A stretch of DNA of 64,000 bases from Thiodiazotropha sp040506195 (GCA_040506195.1 JBEVXH010000002.1:572904-636903), one strand, 5' to 3'; shown: positions 13,879-23,223, numbered from the stretch's first letter. Notes: generated by a model not told the origin, from the sequence alone. Numbers and translations: made by a program.

Positions 13879-14294
13879 TCAGGTTTCTCTGCTCTGCGTG
13901 AATATAAAATCTACAGCTTCAGCAGAAAAACCATCCAGCCAAAATGCTGACTTTTCTTTGTCATAAAAACCATACCGCCGCATGTACTCCTCCCGGCTTT
14001 CATCATTATTTCTATAATCAACGAATTTAAGGTTATCCTTGAGTGTTTCTGATAGTTCTTCATCCCACCATGATTCCTGATAATTGGAAATAACGTTGTA
14101 GAGTATCTGGCGGATATACTCATCATGCTCCGGAAGGGAATAACCAATAATCGAGATACCTGAATTATATCCTCCTGCGAGGCCAAGGCCGTGCCAAAAG
14201 TCTAGGAGGGGTGGGGCGTAAACAAACTTCACATACGTTTTGAGAGCCCTGCTCCAAGAAAAAATATACGAAATCCAGGATGTTCTTTAGACAT
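13879..14294 (-). pseudogene. SIR2-family protein with large internal deletion
   Basis: At 14294 an ATG opens MSKEHPGFRIFFLGAGLSKR and stops after 21 codons; FLGAG is the NAD-binding opening of SIR2 domains. In the next frame the same DNA runs into WSRALKTYVKFVYAPPLL, GGYNSGISIIGYSLPEHDEY and a 117-residue tail typical of the C-terminal part of SIR2-like proteins. The catalytic middle is missing, so the two ends were fused by an internal deletion that also shifted frame. SIR2 proteins of this kind often act in phage defence through NAD depletion; this copy should be inactive. Confidence 0.65.
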
Positions 14295-14408
14295 GCTTTA
14301 TAACAACATAACGAGCCTGTCGAGTGACTTGATTTAGTGCAACAAAACTCTTGCTACATGCTTCTCGACAGTACTCTTTCATTGTTTTACTGATATAGCC
14401 GTCTTCCA

Positions 14409-14624
14409 CCTGATGAGCATTTTAATTATTTTATTGGCAACCAATTGAAATCCCGACGTTTTTCTTCTGCAAGCGAGGTTATTCGTGCAGGTTTGCGCTT
14501 GCTTGAGGATGAGGAAGCCAAACTGGTTGCACTTCGAAAAATGCTGGATGAAGGTGAATCCAGCGATTTCGTAGAGTATTCCCTCGACGGACTGATTTAT
14601 GAACTTGATAACGAATCTCATTAA
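14409..14624 (+). pseudogene. ParD antitoxin, N-terminus lost or frameshifted
   Basis: Reads PDEHFNYFIGNQLKSRRF, SSASEVIRAGLRLLEDEEAK and FVEYSLDGLIYELDNESH, the bulk of a ParD antitoxin. In this frame a stop lies four codons before PPDEH and no start is present, so the N-terminal ten or so residues are out of frame. The stop overlaps the ParE start (TAATG). Confidence 0.65.
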
Positions 14625-14722
14625 TGCCCGTCTTCAAGCTTAAAGCCAATGCCAAAGATTATTTGAAGGCTATTGCTATTTTCACCCGGAAGCGGCGGGG
14701 AAGAAATCAGCGCAACAAGCCG
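14624..14722 (+). pseudogene. ParE toxin N-terminal fragment
   Basis: ATG at 14624 opens PVFKLKANAKDYLKAIAIF followed by TRKRRGRNQRN, the N-terminal third of a RelE/ParE toxin. The frame then runs into the end of the oppositely oriented moaB gene and no longer resembles ParE. The toxin is therefore truncated at the border between the accessory region and core genes. Confidence 0.65.
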
Positions 14723-14734
14723 AACCCTACATCT

Positions 14735-15256
14735 TTATTTGTCGTGCAACCTGGGCATCAGCTCCACCAGATTGCAGGGGCGCGTCCTATAGTCGAGTTG
14801 ACTGGAAATCAACTTGTTCCAGCCGTCCATGCAGGCGCCGGTCGATCCGGGCAGACAGAATATGAAAGTGCCGTTGGCCACGCCGGCCACTGCTCGCGAT
14901 TGCAGGGTGGAGGTTCCGATGGTTTCGTAGGAAAGCATCCGGAACATCTCACCGAATCCGTCGATCACCTTATCCAGCAATGGGGATACCGCTTCCGGTG
15001 TGCCGTCCCTGCCGGTGAGGCCGGTGCCGCCGGTGGTGATCAGCACCTGCACATCGGTATCCGCAATCCATTTTGAAACCACCTCGCGGATGCGGTAGAT
15101 GTCGTCGGCTACGATCACCTTGTCAGCCAGCCTGTGCCCCGCCTCCTCGAGAAGTGTCTTCAGCTTCAGGCCCGACTTATCCGTCTCTTCCGTTCTCGTG
15201 TCCGACACAGTCAGCACAGCGATTTTCAAAGGTATGAATTGTCTTTCTTCACTCAT
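14735..15256 (-). CDS. moaB: Molybdopterin biosynthesis protein B
   Basis: A 173-residue MoaB/MogA-type protein acting in molybdopterin adenylylation. KIAVLTVSDTRTEETDKSG, the TTGGTGLTGRDGTPEA loop, GFGEMFRMLSYETIGTS and FCLPGST are all in place. ATG 15256 has GGAGAAA upstream. Its presence fits the Mo-dependent enzyme at 5.8 kb and the cofactor operon at 21-25.6 kb; it is transcribed alone here. Confidence 0.95.
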   Translation of the reverse strand: MSEERQFIPLKIAVLTVSDTRTEETDKSGLKLKTLLEEAGHRLADKVIVADDIYRIREVVSKWIADTDVQVLITTGGTGLTGRDGTPEAVSPLLDKVIDGFGEMFRMLSYETIGTSTLQSRAVAGVANGTFIFCLPGSTGACMDGWNKLISSQLDYRTRPCNLVELMPRLHDK

Positions 15257-15371
15257 TGATTTTCTCCGTTTGAGGTATGTGTAGGTTCAACACTTTAGCC
15301 GCATTGTGGCGGATGAAAAACCAATAGATATAGAGACAATTACTCTGCAGTTTTAAGCGTGTTGTATCTTT

Positions 15372-15452
15372 CACGCGCTCCTGCGTGGGAATCTATATGG
15401 CAGCTAGCGTAGTAAAGGGGGGTATGGGTTCCCACACAGGCGCATGGGAACC
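15372..15452. repeat. Hairpin repeats of the GTGGGAA type
   Basis: CACGC-GCTCCT-GCGTG (15372-15387) and GGTTCCCA...TGGGAACC (15427-15452, 8 perfect pairs) lie in the gap between moaB and the TIR gene. They resemble the GCATTCCCACGC-like palindromes scattered in many gammaproteobacterial genomes; a further copy is at 16307-16328. Confidence 0.5.
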
Positions 15453-15466
15453 AGAAAAAGACTTGT

Positions 15467-16216
15467 TTAGAAATCATGGATCGATGACAGGTGTTGCATG
15501 ACCTCTGCTTTGAAAATCTCTTTGGGGTTTGAGTCTGCCCCGTGGGTAAAGAGTGTCGGTGACCAACGCCAACCGCCGAATCCCAAATTGAAAAGCGACC
15601 AGCTGCGATCGTTGCGTGGAGGGTCTGCATGAATGCCATTGTGCTCGACACATCTGATCACATCTTCACGGGACATCTGCCATTGGAGTCTGGAGCGCTG
15701 CTCACCGACATCCACCAGCACACACTCCATCCCCCGGTGACTGATGATCAACTCCATCCATTGACCACCCGCGCGAAACACGGTCAACGACTTGTCGGGA
15801 TCTCCGGCTGGAGGCTTGTAATCGATATCCTCCGGCAAATCCAGGGAACGCAACAGGGTGATCAATCCATCGTAGTTGTTGTTCCACTCTGTTGCATTTC
15901 TTTCCCCAAGAAACCCGGGGATTTCGCAGTCATCCAGCCTGGCGATCTTGAGAAAGTCCCGCCCCATGGCAAACTCCCTGGCACGGGCCGCACCCACCTC
16001 AAAGGCCACCCAATTGGATTCCGCAGAGGCGTGTGAAAGCAGCAGGACAAAGTGATCAGCCTGCGCAACCTGGCGCAAGATCGACTCGATGTAGCGTTCG
16101 CCACTGCTCAACTCCCTGTCCCACCAGGGATCCGCACCACGGAATTCACACTCCTGGGCTAGTTGCGATGCTTTGTCTTTGTCTTCCCTGGCGTAGGAGA
16201 TGAAGATTGTTCCCAT
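15467..16216 (-). CDS. TIR-domain protein
   Basis: A 249-residue protein with an N-terminal TIR domain: TIFISYAREDKDKASQLA, a WWDRELSSGERY loop, and SHASAESNWVAFEVGAA, whose Glu is at the NADase catalytic position of active TIR enzymes. After about residue 135 comes a second region with no domain I recognise (FRAGGQWMELIISHRGME to the C-terminus). Bacterial TIR proteins are commonly NAD-consuming defence or signalling effectors. No partner sensor gene is adjacent. ATG 16216 has AAGGAAA upstream. Hairpin repeats lie on both sides. Confidence 0.82.
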   Translation of the reverse strand: MGTIFISYAREDKDKASQLAQECEFRGADPWWDRELSSGERYIESILRQVAQADHFVLLLSHASAESNWVAFEVGAARAREFAMGRDFLKIARLDDCEIPGFLGERNATEWNNNYDGLITLLRSLDLPEDIDYKPPAGDPDKSLTVFRAGGQWMELIISHRGMECVLVDVGEQRSRLQWQMSREDVIRCVEHNGIHADPPRNDRSWSLFNLGFGGWRWSPTLFTHGADSNPKEIFKAEVMQHLSSIHDF

Positions 16217-16306
16217 TTGTCAGTTTCCTTTTGCCCTGCGAGAAAACCTATAGTAGGCATCATGCAATGGGGGATGCAACTTGCTACGACTTACGTACTG
16301 CATGCA

Positions 16307-16328
16307 TTCCCGCGCTGGAGCGTGGGAA
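16307..16328. repeat. Palindromic GCGCTGGAGCGTGGGAA repeat
   Basis: TTCCCGCGCT and AGCGTGGGAA pair over 10 positions (one G-T) around a 2-base loop. It is a REP-like element of the same family as 15372-15452, flanking the TIR gene on its other side. Confidence 0.55.
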
Positions 16329-16440
16329 CGAGGAAAAACCAGAAGCAGACGGGAGAGGAATCATGGCCACTTATGGTGCGGCAAGCCACACCCTTGTATC
16401 TACAAGAGAAATTTGCGTTCATTGGCGTTTATTTGCGGAC

Positions 16441-16980
16441 TTATCCCGTTGGCCTTTTTTCATAGGCCCGGTCGAAGATCGCCTCGAGGGTTTCGTGGGT
16501 TCCTCTCAAACCGTCGATCACTTCCTTGGCCCAGTCGTAATAGGCCTGACTCCGCTGCAGTGTCCAGCCGGCAGGCGGGCTTCTGTCGATATCGCGCAGA
16601 TTGGCGATCTTGTCCGCCAGCTTGACCAGTTTTGCCTTGTATGAAAGATCGGGCGCATGCTTGATCTGGAGTGCTTTACGCTCCAGCTTGGGAAGATTAC
16701 CGTCATCGGTCACCTCCATCACTATATCTGCGATGGCCTGGCCGAATTCCGCCTCGATCTCCTCAACCGTGGCATCGGTATCCTCGATGGTGTCGTGCAG
16801 TAAGGCGGCAATCAGGGTATCGGGATCGGTAATGTCACCCTCATTGACCAGAATGTCCACCAGGGTGATGGGATGGTTGATATAGGGCGACGCCTCGATA
16901 TCCTTGCGTCGCTGGTGGCGATGTTTCTGGGTGGCAAATGCCAGGGTTTTTATCAGTTGTCTTAGTTCCAGGCTATTCAT
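16441..16980 (-). CDS. MESH1-like HD-domain phosphohydrolase
   Basis: A 179-residue HD hydrolase of the RelA/SpoT hydrolase family, single-domain as in MESH1 (same length). HRHQRRKD and INHPITLVDILV precede the metal-binding LLHDTIEDT, and the later KLVKLADKIANLRDI helix is typical. Likely substrates are (p)ppGpp or NADPH; which cannot be told. An ATG at 16980 is chosen over an upstream TTG at 17004 because it restores the family length. It follows the sensor kinase gene on the same strand after 57 bases. Confidence 0.85.
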   Translation of the reverse strand: MNSLELRQLIKTLAFATQKHRHQRRKDIEASPYINHPITLVDILVNEGDITDPDTLIAALLHDTIEDTDATVEEIEAEFGQAIADIVMEVTDDGNLPKLERKALQIKHAPDLSYKAKLVKLADKIANLRDIDRSPPAGWTLQRSQAYYDWAKEVIDGLRGTHETLEAIFDRAYEKRPTG

Positions 16981-17037
16981 TTGTCTTAGTGATGACTGAT
17001 TCAATAAAGCAGACTATACCACCCTTCACCTGTCCGC

Positions 17038-19194
17038 TCAGGCGCGCTGTTTGCTTTGAACGACTGACGACGAGACCGCATCCGGCATTTGCTCCGCCGG
17101 CTGGAACTGCTCCATCAAAGCCGTCTCTTCCTCCATCAAATCCGGCTCCTGCAGAATCCAGACACTGAACAATGAGCCCTGCCCCTGATCCGAGCGGACA
17201 GTGATGTCGCCGCCATACTTCTTGATCAATCCATAACTGACCGACAGTCCCAGGCCGGTACCCTCTCCCACCCGCTTGCTGGTATGGAAGGGATTGAATA
17301 TCATTTCAATCTGTTCCTCTTCGATCCCCATGCCGTTGTCTTCAATTCTGATCACGACCCCCTTCTCATCCCAGTCATCGGTACTCAGGGAGATGATTCC
17401 GGCACTGCTGTCCAAAGCATGGACGGCATTGACGAACAGGTTGACCAGGACCTGCTGCAACTCGTAAGGATTGATCTCGACCGGTCGTGAGGCATTCAGA
17501 TCGAGACGTATCTCGAACTGTTTCTGTTTACGCAGGTAGCGAACCAACGCCAGTGTGTGTTGTACCACTTCGTTGACATCGATGACCGAAGGCGTCTCCG
17601 TAATCTGATCGGGACGGGCGTATTGCAACAGATTGTTGATGATATCCTTGATACGAAAAATCTGCTCGATTATCAGATCTATCTCGCCCTTCACCGGTGT
17701 CGCGTTATCGCCCAACTCCTCGACCAGCAGGTCGAGATTCCCCAGCATGACTGCTGTGGGGTTGTTGATTTCATGTGCCACACCCGCGGTCAGTTCGCCC
17801 AATGCCGCGAGCTTTTCAGCGGCAATCAGTTGAGCCCTTGTCTCACGCAGGATCTGGATCGTGGTCACCAGTTTCTGATTCTTCAGTTTCAATTCCGCAG
17901 TCCTTTCATCCACCTTCTCTTCCAGCTGATCGGCCCACTGCTGCACCTGAAGATTACGCTCCTGAAGCAGATCGAGCAGGAGGTCGAACTCGTTTGCCAA
18001 TACCCCGATCTCATCCATGGATGAGATCTTCCCGATACGCTTGGTATAACCCTCTCGGGTGGCGTGAACCACCGCCATCATCATCTCGAGGGGTTTGAAG
18101 ATCGATTTGGCGCCGCTGATCGAAAGGATCGATGAAAACAGCATCAGCGCCAGAAACAGCAGAATCAAAACACCCAATGCCTGCCACAGAGCATTACGCG
18201 AAGGGGACTCCAGAAAACCGGCGTAGAGCATGCCGACCCGCTCACCATTGACATCGATAATCGGCTGGTAGGCGGAGATATACCAATCGTTGACGACAAA
18301 GGCGCGGTCAATCCATTTTTCACCATCATCCAGCACTTGCGTACGCACCTCATCGGACACCCGGGTGCCCAGGGCCCGCTGGTTGGGGGTTCGCGGTACG
18401 TTGGTTGTTATCCTGACATCATTGAGAAACACCGTGACAGTCCCGATGCTCCCCTTGGGCAGGCTGCCCGGTCCATATACCAAATCGCGTATGGTATCGA
18501 CAAACTTGAAATTGGCATTCAACAACACCCCGCCATCAAGCACGGCGACCACCTGCCCACGGGAGTTTTTAACCGGATAGAGGGCGCGAATCATCATGCC
18601 GCGGCCCTCGATACGCTGCACTGTGGGCCTTGCCCGGGGCGTATCGATTAATGGCAGCTCAACCTGCTTGGCCAAACCGGGAGACTGTTCATCCAGCGCC
18701 TCCGCACTGAAGATCTCTATCTCAACACGTGGATGGCCCTGCAGCGCCGCCAGCAGCAAAGGTGACGAGTGACCCCGTTTCTCGGCTTCGCCATATGACA
18801 GGAAGAGACGTTTGCCGTCCACGCCAAGCAGATGCAGGTAGCTGAAACCGGCCGACTGTTGCAGTTCAGCCAGCTGCGTGTTGACGACCAGCCCGCTCTT
18901 CGATTCCAGCGCGGTGTAAAAGGCATAGGATTCCGCCAGCCGACCCAGGGTATTCAGATAGTCCTCCTGCAGGCGATGGAAATTGTCCTCCGCCACTGAG
19001 AGGTCGGTGCTGACTTTGATGAACAGCTGTTCATAACTGAACTGGGATCCCCAATAGATGGCCAGCCCCAGTGCAATGGGCATGATCAGCAGAATGGGAA
19101 ACAGCACCAGCACCAACAGCTTGTAACGCAAGCTGCCGCGTATTGCCTCGATGATCCTGAGTGGCTGGTTCAAGCGCTTAGGGCCTGTCGACAC
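17038..19194 (-). CDS. Membrane sensor histidine kinase with periplasmic cache domain
   Basis: A 718-residue sensor. Helices at about 24-48 and 337-358 enclose a large periplasmic cache-type domain (GMMIRALYPVKN, WYISAYQPIID, VGMLYAGF). HAMP follows (360-412), then a coiled coil, HisKA with AHEINNPT (His474) and an ATPase domain with NLFVNAVHAL, RIEDNGMGI and GTGLGLSVSYGL. It pairs with the sigma54 activator encoded just upstream. The annotated start is GTG at 19194, inside a TAGGGCCTG repeat; other starts are possible. Ligand unknown; location next to tungstate/molybdate uptake genes suggests control of them. Confidence 0.9.
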   Translation of the reverse strand: MSTGPKRLNQPLRIIEAIRGSLRYKLLVLVLFPILLIMPIALGLAIYWGSQFSYEQLFIKVSTDLSVAEDNFHRLQEDYLNTLGRLAESYAFYTALESKSGLVVNTQLAELQQSAGFSYLHLLGVDGKRLFLSYGEAEKRGHSSPLLLAALQGHPRVEIEIFSAEALDEQSPGLAKQVELPLIDTPRARPTVQRIEGRGMMIRALYPVKNSRGQVVAVLDGGVLLNANFKFVDTIRDLVYGPGSLPKGSIGTVTVFLNDVRITTNVPRTPNQRALGTRVSDEVRTQVLDDGEKWIDRAFVVNDWYISAYQPIIDVNGERVGMLYAGFLESPSRNALWQALGVLILLFLALMLFSSILSISGAKSIFKPLEMMMAVVHATREGYTKRIGKISSMDEIGVLANEFDLLLDLLQERNLQVQQWADQLEEKVDERTAELKLKNQKLVTTIQILRETRAQLIAAEKLAALGELTAGVAHEINNPTAVMLGNLDLLVEELGDNATPVKGEIDLIIEQIFRIKDIINNLLQYARPDQITETPSVIDVNEVVQHTLALVRYLRKQKQFEIRLDLNASRPVEINPYELQQVLVNLFVNAVHALDSSAGIISLSTDDWDEKGVVIRIEDNGMGIEEEQIEMIFNPFHTSKRVGEGTGLGLSVSYGLIKKYGGDITVRSDQGQGSLFSVWILQEPDLMEEETALMEQFQPAEQMPDAVSSSVVQSKQRA

Positions 19195-19208
19195 TCATCC
19201 GAAGGGCC

Positions 19209-20621
19209 CTAATTGACACCCCAGGCCTGGGTCTTCCGCTCCAGCGTCTTGCGCGAGACACCCAGCACACGGGCCGCCGCGGATTTGTTTCCGCCTTCCA
19301 GATCGAGGACCTTGAGAATGTGTTGCTTCTCAATCGCCTCGAGCAGCATTGTCTTACTCGGATCGAATGGTGTTGCCTGACTCCCCGCAGTATCTGAACC
19401 CATCAGGCATAGACTGGGGGATTTGTTGAGCAACAGGCACCGCTCGATCACATTCTTCAGTTCACGCACATTGCCTGGCCAGTCATAATCCAGCAATCTG
19501 ACCAGCTCGCCCTCCCCCAGTTGCGGTGGCGCTATCCCCAGTTCCGCCGACAGAATCTCGACAAAGTGCTGCACCAGTAGAGGGATGTCCTCTTTACGTT
19601 CACGCAGTGCCGGGATGCGTAGTGAGAGTACGTTCAAGCGATAGTAGAGATCTTCCCGGAACTCACCATTGCGCACTTCCTGTTCAAGATCACGATTGCT
19701 GGCGGCAATAATGCGCACGTCCACCGGCACTTCACGATTGGAACCGACAGGACGGATGGTCCGCTCCTCCAACGCACGCAGCAGATGGGCCTGCATGCTG
19801 AGCGGCATCTCTCCAATCTCATCGAGAAACAGGGTACCGCCGTTGGCGTAGGTGAAGAGCCCGTCACGGGAGAGATGGGCGCCCGTAAAAGCGCCTTTGA
19901 CATGACCAAAGAGTTCGCTTTCCAGCAACTCCGCGGTCATGGCGCCGCAATTGACCGGCACAAAGCTGCCCGATCTTCTGCTCATTTCATGTATCGCCCG
20001 GGCTGCGAGCTCTTTACCGGTACCCGATTCACCTTCGATAAGCACCGTGGAAGGCATCGGCGCGACCCGCTTTATCACTTCGCACAGGGACTGCATCTGA
20101 TGGCTCTTTCCCACCATGCCGGCACTATCGTAGATCTGCTCAACCTGGCGGCGCAGCACGAAGTTTTCACGCTGCATCTTTTGCCGTTCAAGATAGCGCT
20201 CCACCGCGGCGACCATCTGCTCCATACGAAAGGGTTTGAGGATAAAGTCCTCTGCGCCGGCACGCAGTGCCGCTATCGCCGTCTCCATATCCGCATGGGC
20301 GGTCATGAAGATCACGCCGGTGACACCGTCCTGCGCACGCAACTCTTTCACCCATTCGACCCCACCGATCCGACCCGGAAGCCGGATATCGGTAATGATC
20401 AGATCGAAATGGCAGTGTCGCCTCAACTCCTCGGCGGTCGCCACATCCTCGGCCGTTTCAACCAGCCCGAAATACTTGCGCAGTCCCTTCTGGAGAAAGC
20501 TGCGTATTCCCGGCTCGTCATCCACGATGAGTACGGATGCCATGCGTACGGGGGCGCCGTCCTTGATCCTGTCCGGTTTGCCCTCAATCCTCTCCGCAAG
20601 TTCTTCTGCATTGATATTCAT
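19209..20621 (-). CDS. NtrC-family sigma54-dependent response regulator
   Basis: A 470-residue activator: receiver domain (SVLIVDDEPG, phospho-Asp78 in ITDIRLPG, Lys in FILKPF), AAA+ domain with GESGTGKELAARAIHE, the sigma54-contact loop GAFTGA, FLDEIGEMP and the Arg-finger region, and a Fis-type HTH ending NKSAAARVLGVSRKTLERK. It is the partner of the kinase encoded 14 bases downstream. The divergent tup operon has a perfect -24/-12 element, making it the prime target. A 26-residue extension precedes the usual receiver start; Met27 is an alternative start. Confidence 0.93.
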   Translation of the reverse strand: MNINAEELAERIEGKPDRIKDGAPVRMASVLIVDDEPGIRSFLQKGLRKYFGLVETAEDVATAEELRRHCHFDLIITDIRLPGRIGGVEWVKELRAQDGVTGVIFMTAHADMETAIAALRAGAEDFILKPFRMEQMVAAVERYLERQKMQRENFVLRRQVEQIYDSAGMVGKSHQMQSLCEVIKRVAPMPSTVLIEGESGTGKELAARAIHEMSRRSGSFVPVNCGAMTAELLESELFGHVKGAFTGAHLSRDGLFTYANGGTLFLDEIGEMPLSMQAHLLRALEERTIRPVGSNREVPVDVRIIAASNRDLEQEVRNGEFREDLYYRLNVLSLRIPALRERKEDIPLLVQHFVEILSAELGIAPPQLGEGELVRLLDYDWPGNVRELKNVIERCLLLNKSPSLCLMGSDTAGSQATPFDPSKTMLLEAIEKQHILKVLDLEGGNKSAAARVLGVSRKTLERKTQAWGVN

Positions 20622-20884
20622 TGTGTTGTTCCAGTCTTCAAGCTACTCATTACCTGAATCCCATACCACACGATCAGGTTGATTATGGGTCAAAATGACT
20701 AAACCCTGTATCGCCGGTTTGCGACCATTTGTCTCACAATCGGCACACGATCGCTTGATGGAAGTCTGATCGATGGCCTATGAGCGCCCGTTTATTCATT
20801 TCATTTCCGCTTACACTCACATAGTAGACAAAAGAAATCCACTGGCTACTGTATCTGTCCACGCTGCCCGGCAATGCCTAATTG

Positions 20885-20900
20885 TGGCACTTCTTTTGCA
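20885..20900 (+). promoter_or_regulatory. Sigma54 promoter of the tup-mob-moe operon
   Basis: TGGCAC-TTCTT-TTGCA matches the sigma54 consensus TGGCAC-N5-TTGCW at every position, with GG and GC ten bases apart. It ends 42 bases before the tupA start codon. The 321-base gap 20622-20942 also contains a region upstream where activator sites are expected; I saw no convincing long palindrome there. Confidence 0.85.
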
Positions 20901-20942
20901 GACGATAGATAGGATAGAATAACAACCAGAGGCATATTACCT

Positions 20943-21803
20943 ATGTTTAATCGCCTAATTCGCATCAGCATGCGCTTACTCATTGTTTCCATTTTGCTAA
21001 CTGGTGGTAACAGTGTTGCGGAAAGTGTTCAAAAACAGACCGTTCGATTGGCAACCACAACCAGTACAGACAATTCCGGTCTGCTTGCAGATATCCTGCC
21101 AACATTCACCGAAGCGACTGGTTACCCTGTGCACGTGATTGCCGTCGGAACGGGTAAGGCATTACGCATGGGGAGGGACGGCGACGTCGATCTGGTCTTG
21201 GTGCACGCCCGTGCGGCAGAAGATAAATTTGTCAATGAGGGTCATGGCGTCAAACGCTATGGCGTCATGTATAACGATTTCATTCTGGCAGGTCCCGCTG
21301 ATGATCATGCCGGCATCAGCCAGGCAAAGGATGTCATTACCGCACTAAGGAGTATTGCCGGGCATGAGGCAAGCTTCATCTCCCGCGGCGATGATTCAGG
21401 CACCCATAAGAAGGAGCTTGGATTGTGGAAAAAGAGCCATATAAAACCTGCCGGAGAGTGGTATCTCGAAGTGGGCCAGGGAATGGGCAAAGTACTGCAA
21501 ATCGCTTCTGAAATGGATGCCTATACCCTGACCGACAGGGGTACGTGGCTGGCCTATCAGGCCAAGTCACCGCTGAAGATCGTCTTTGAGAACGATCCCC
21601 TGTTGTTCAACCCCTACGGCATCATTGCGGTCAATCCCAAGCGTTACCCGGATATCAACCATGACGGCGCCAATGCCTTGATTAAATGGTTGATATCACC
21701 TGACGGCCAAGGGCGTATCGGCAATTTCCGGATCGGTAAGAATCAGCTCTTTACCCCATCCGCGGATGCCGGCGAGTTCGCTTCTTTCGATCAACCACGT
21801 TGA
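20943..21803 (+). CDS. tupA: Tungstate (or molybdate) ABC transporter, periplasmic binding protein
   Basis: A 286-residue secreted protein: signal peptide (residues 1-26), then RLATTTSTDNSGLLADILP, the oxyanion-binding start of the TupA family, and SFISRGDDSGTHKKELGLW in the middle. It captures tungstate, possibly molybdate, for the TupB/TupC transporter encoded next. AGAGG lies upstream of ATG 20943. It is the first gene of a tightly packed six-gene operon. Confidence 0.9.
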   Translation: MFNRLIRISMRLLIVSILLTGGNSVAESVQKQTVRLATTTSTDNSGLLADILPTFTEATGYPVHVIAVGTGKALRMGRDGDVDLVLVHARAAEDKFVNEGHGVKRYGVMYNDFILAGPADDHAGISQAKDVITALRSIAGHEASFISRGDDSGTHKKELGLWKKSHIKPAGEWYLEVGQGMGKVLQIASEMDAYTLTDRGTWLAYQAKSPLKIVFENDPLLFNPYGIIAVNPKRYPDINHDGANALIKWLISPDGQGRIGNFRIGKNQLFTPSADAGEFASFDQPR

Positions 21804-22504
21804 TGGAATCACTGGGTGACACCACTATAGCGGCGCTAAACCTCCTGGTCAGCGGTAACCGGGAGTTGTGGGAGATTATCGCCATTTCATTTCGCGTCTC
21901 CGGGATCGCCATCCTGGTTGCGACACCACCGGCGTTGCTGGCGGCTTTTCTGTTGACCTATAAGCGCTTTCCCGGGCGTCGTCTCCTGATATCGTTTAAC
22001 TCCACATTCCTCTCCGTCCCGGCCGTGGTGGTCGGCCTGACCTTTTTTATCCTGCTCTCCAGGCAGGGTCCGTTGGGGGAATGGAAACTGCTGTTCACCC
22101 AAACGGCGATGGTGCTGGGGCAGATCGCGCTCGCCTTCCCGATTCTGGTGGCGATGGGGCATTCAGCTCTACAGGCCTCCGACATTCGCGCCTGGGAGAC
22201 GGCCCGCACACTGGGCGCCACACCGATCCGCGCATTGATCACGATCATGCGCGAAGCGCGCTTCGGACTCATGGCGGCGCTGCTGGCCGCCTTCGGCCGC
22301 ATCATCGCCGAAGTCGGCGCGTCGATGATGCTCGGTGGCAACATTCTGCACTATACGCGTAATATACCCACCGCCATCGCCCTGGAATCGAGCAAGGGTG
22401 AGTTTGCCCAGGGAATCGCCCTGGGCCTGGTACTGCTGACTCTCGCATTCTCACTCAACGCCCTGCTGCAACACATTCAGGGCAAGGGGCATCCCGTAAC
22501 ATGA
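21803..22504 (+). CDS. tupB: Tungstate ABC transporter permease
   Basis: A 233-residue inner-membrane permease with about five helices. The cytoplasmic EAA-type loop reads WETARTLGATPIRALITIM and LLAAFGRIIAEVGASMMLGG, as in TupB/WtpB. Its ATG at 21803 overlaps the tupA stop (TGATG). Confidence 0.9.
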   Translation: MESLGDTTIAALNLLVSGNRELWEIIAISFRVSGIAILVATPPALLAAFLLTYKRFPGRRLLISFNSTFLSVPAVVVGLTFFILLSRQGPLGEWKLLFTQTAMVLGQIALAFPILVAMGHSALQASDIRAWETARTLGATPIRALITIMREARFGLMAALLAAFGRIIAEVGASMMLGGNILHYTRNIPTAIALESSKGEFAQGIALGLVLLTLAFSLNALLQHIQGKGHPVT

Positions 22505-23223
22505 GCGAGCCGGTCATACTCAATGTGTCCACATTGGACAAGCGCTTCGGCAGAAGAGCGGTGCTGAACGGGATCGAACTGACACTGCATGCGGGAGAGT
22601 GCACGCTGTTGAGCGGCGGTAACGGCGCCGGCAAAACCACTTTGCTGCGCATCCTTTCAGGCCTGGAAAAACCGGACAGCAGCCAGATAACCATCGCTTC
22701 GAATACATCCGGAACCTGGCGTCATTGCCGTCGGGAGTTGCATAAACAGGTTCTCTATCTGCACCAGCAACCCTATATGTTCGACGGCTCGGTCAGTTAC
22801 AATCTTGGCTATGCCCTGCCCACGGACTTGGACAAACATTCACGCAGGGAGATGATTGACAGTGCCATCGACTGGGCCGGACTTAACCACCTGACCGACA
22901 CACCTGCCAAGTCGCTTTCGGGGGGCGAACGGCAACGGGTCTCACTGGCAAGAGCCTGGCTGAGAAATCCCAGAATTCTGCTTTTGGACGAACCGACAGC
23001 CAATCTGGATCAGGAGGCCAGAGAACGTACCCTGGTTCTGCTTAAATCCTTCAAAGAGCAGGGTATTGCCCTGTTACTCGCGAGCCACGATCCACTACAC
23101 TTCTCTTCATTGATAGATCGGCAACTCCACCTCTACGAAGGACGTTTGGTGATGATTGAGGATAGCAAGTTGATGTCAATACCATCTTCGCAAACGGACA
23201 ACGGCCTCAGGAGTACAGCATGA
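22501..23223 (+). CDS. tupC: Tungstate ABC transporter ATPase
   Basis: A 240-residue ABC ATPase with Walker A GGNGAGKTTLLRILSG, Q-loop LHQQPYMF, signature LSGGERQRVSLA, Walker B ILLLDEPTANLD and the H-loop ASHD. It lacks a C-terminal regulatory domain. ATG overlaps the tupB stop by four bases. It energises uptake for the pathway completed by the following cofactor genes. Confidence 0.9.
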   Translation: MSEPVILNVSTLDKRFGRRAVLNGIELTLHAGECTLLSGGNGAGKTTLLRILSGLEKPDSSQITIASNTSGTWRHCRRELHKQVLYLHQQPYMFDGSVSYNLGYALPTDLDKHSRREMIDSAIDWAGLNHLTDTPAKSLSGGERQRVSLARAWLRNPRILLLDEPTANLDQEARERTLVLLKSFKEQGIALLLASHDPLHFSSLIDRQLHLYEGRLVMIEDSKLMSIPSSQTDNGLRSTA

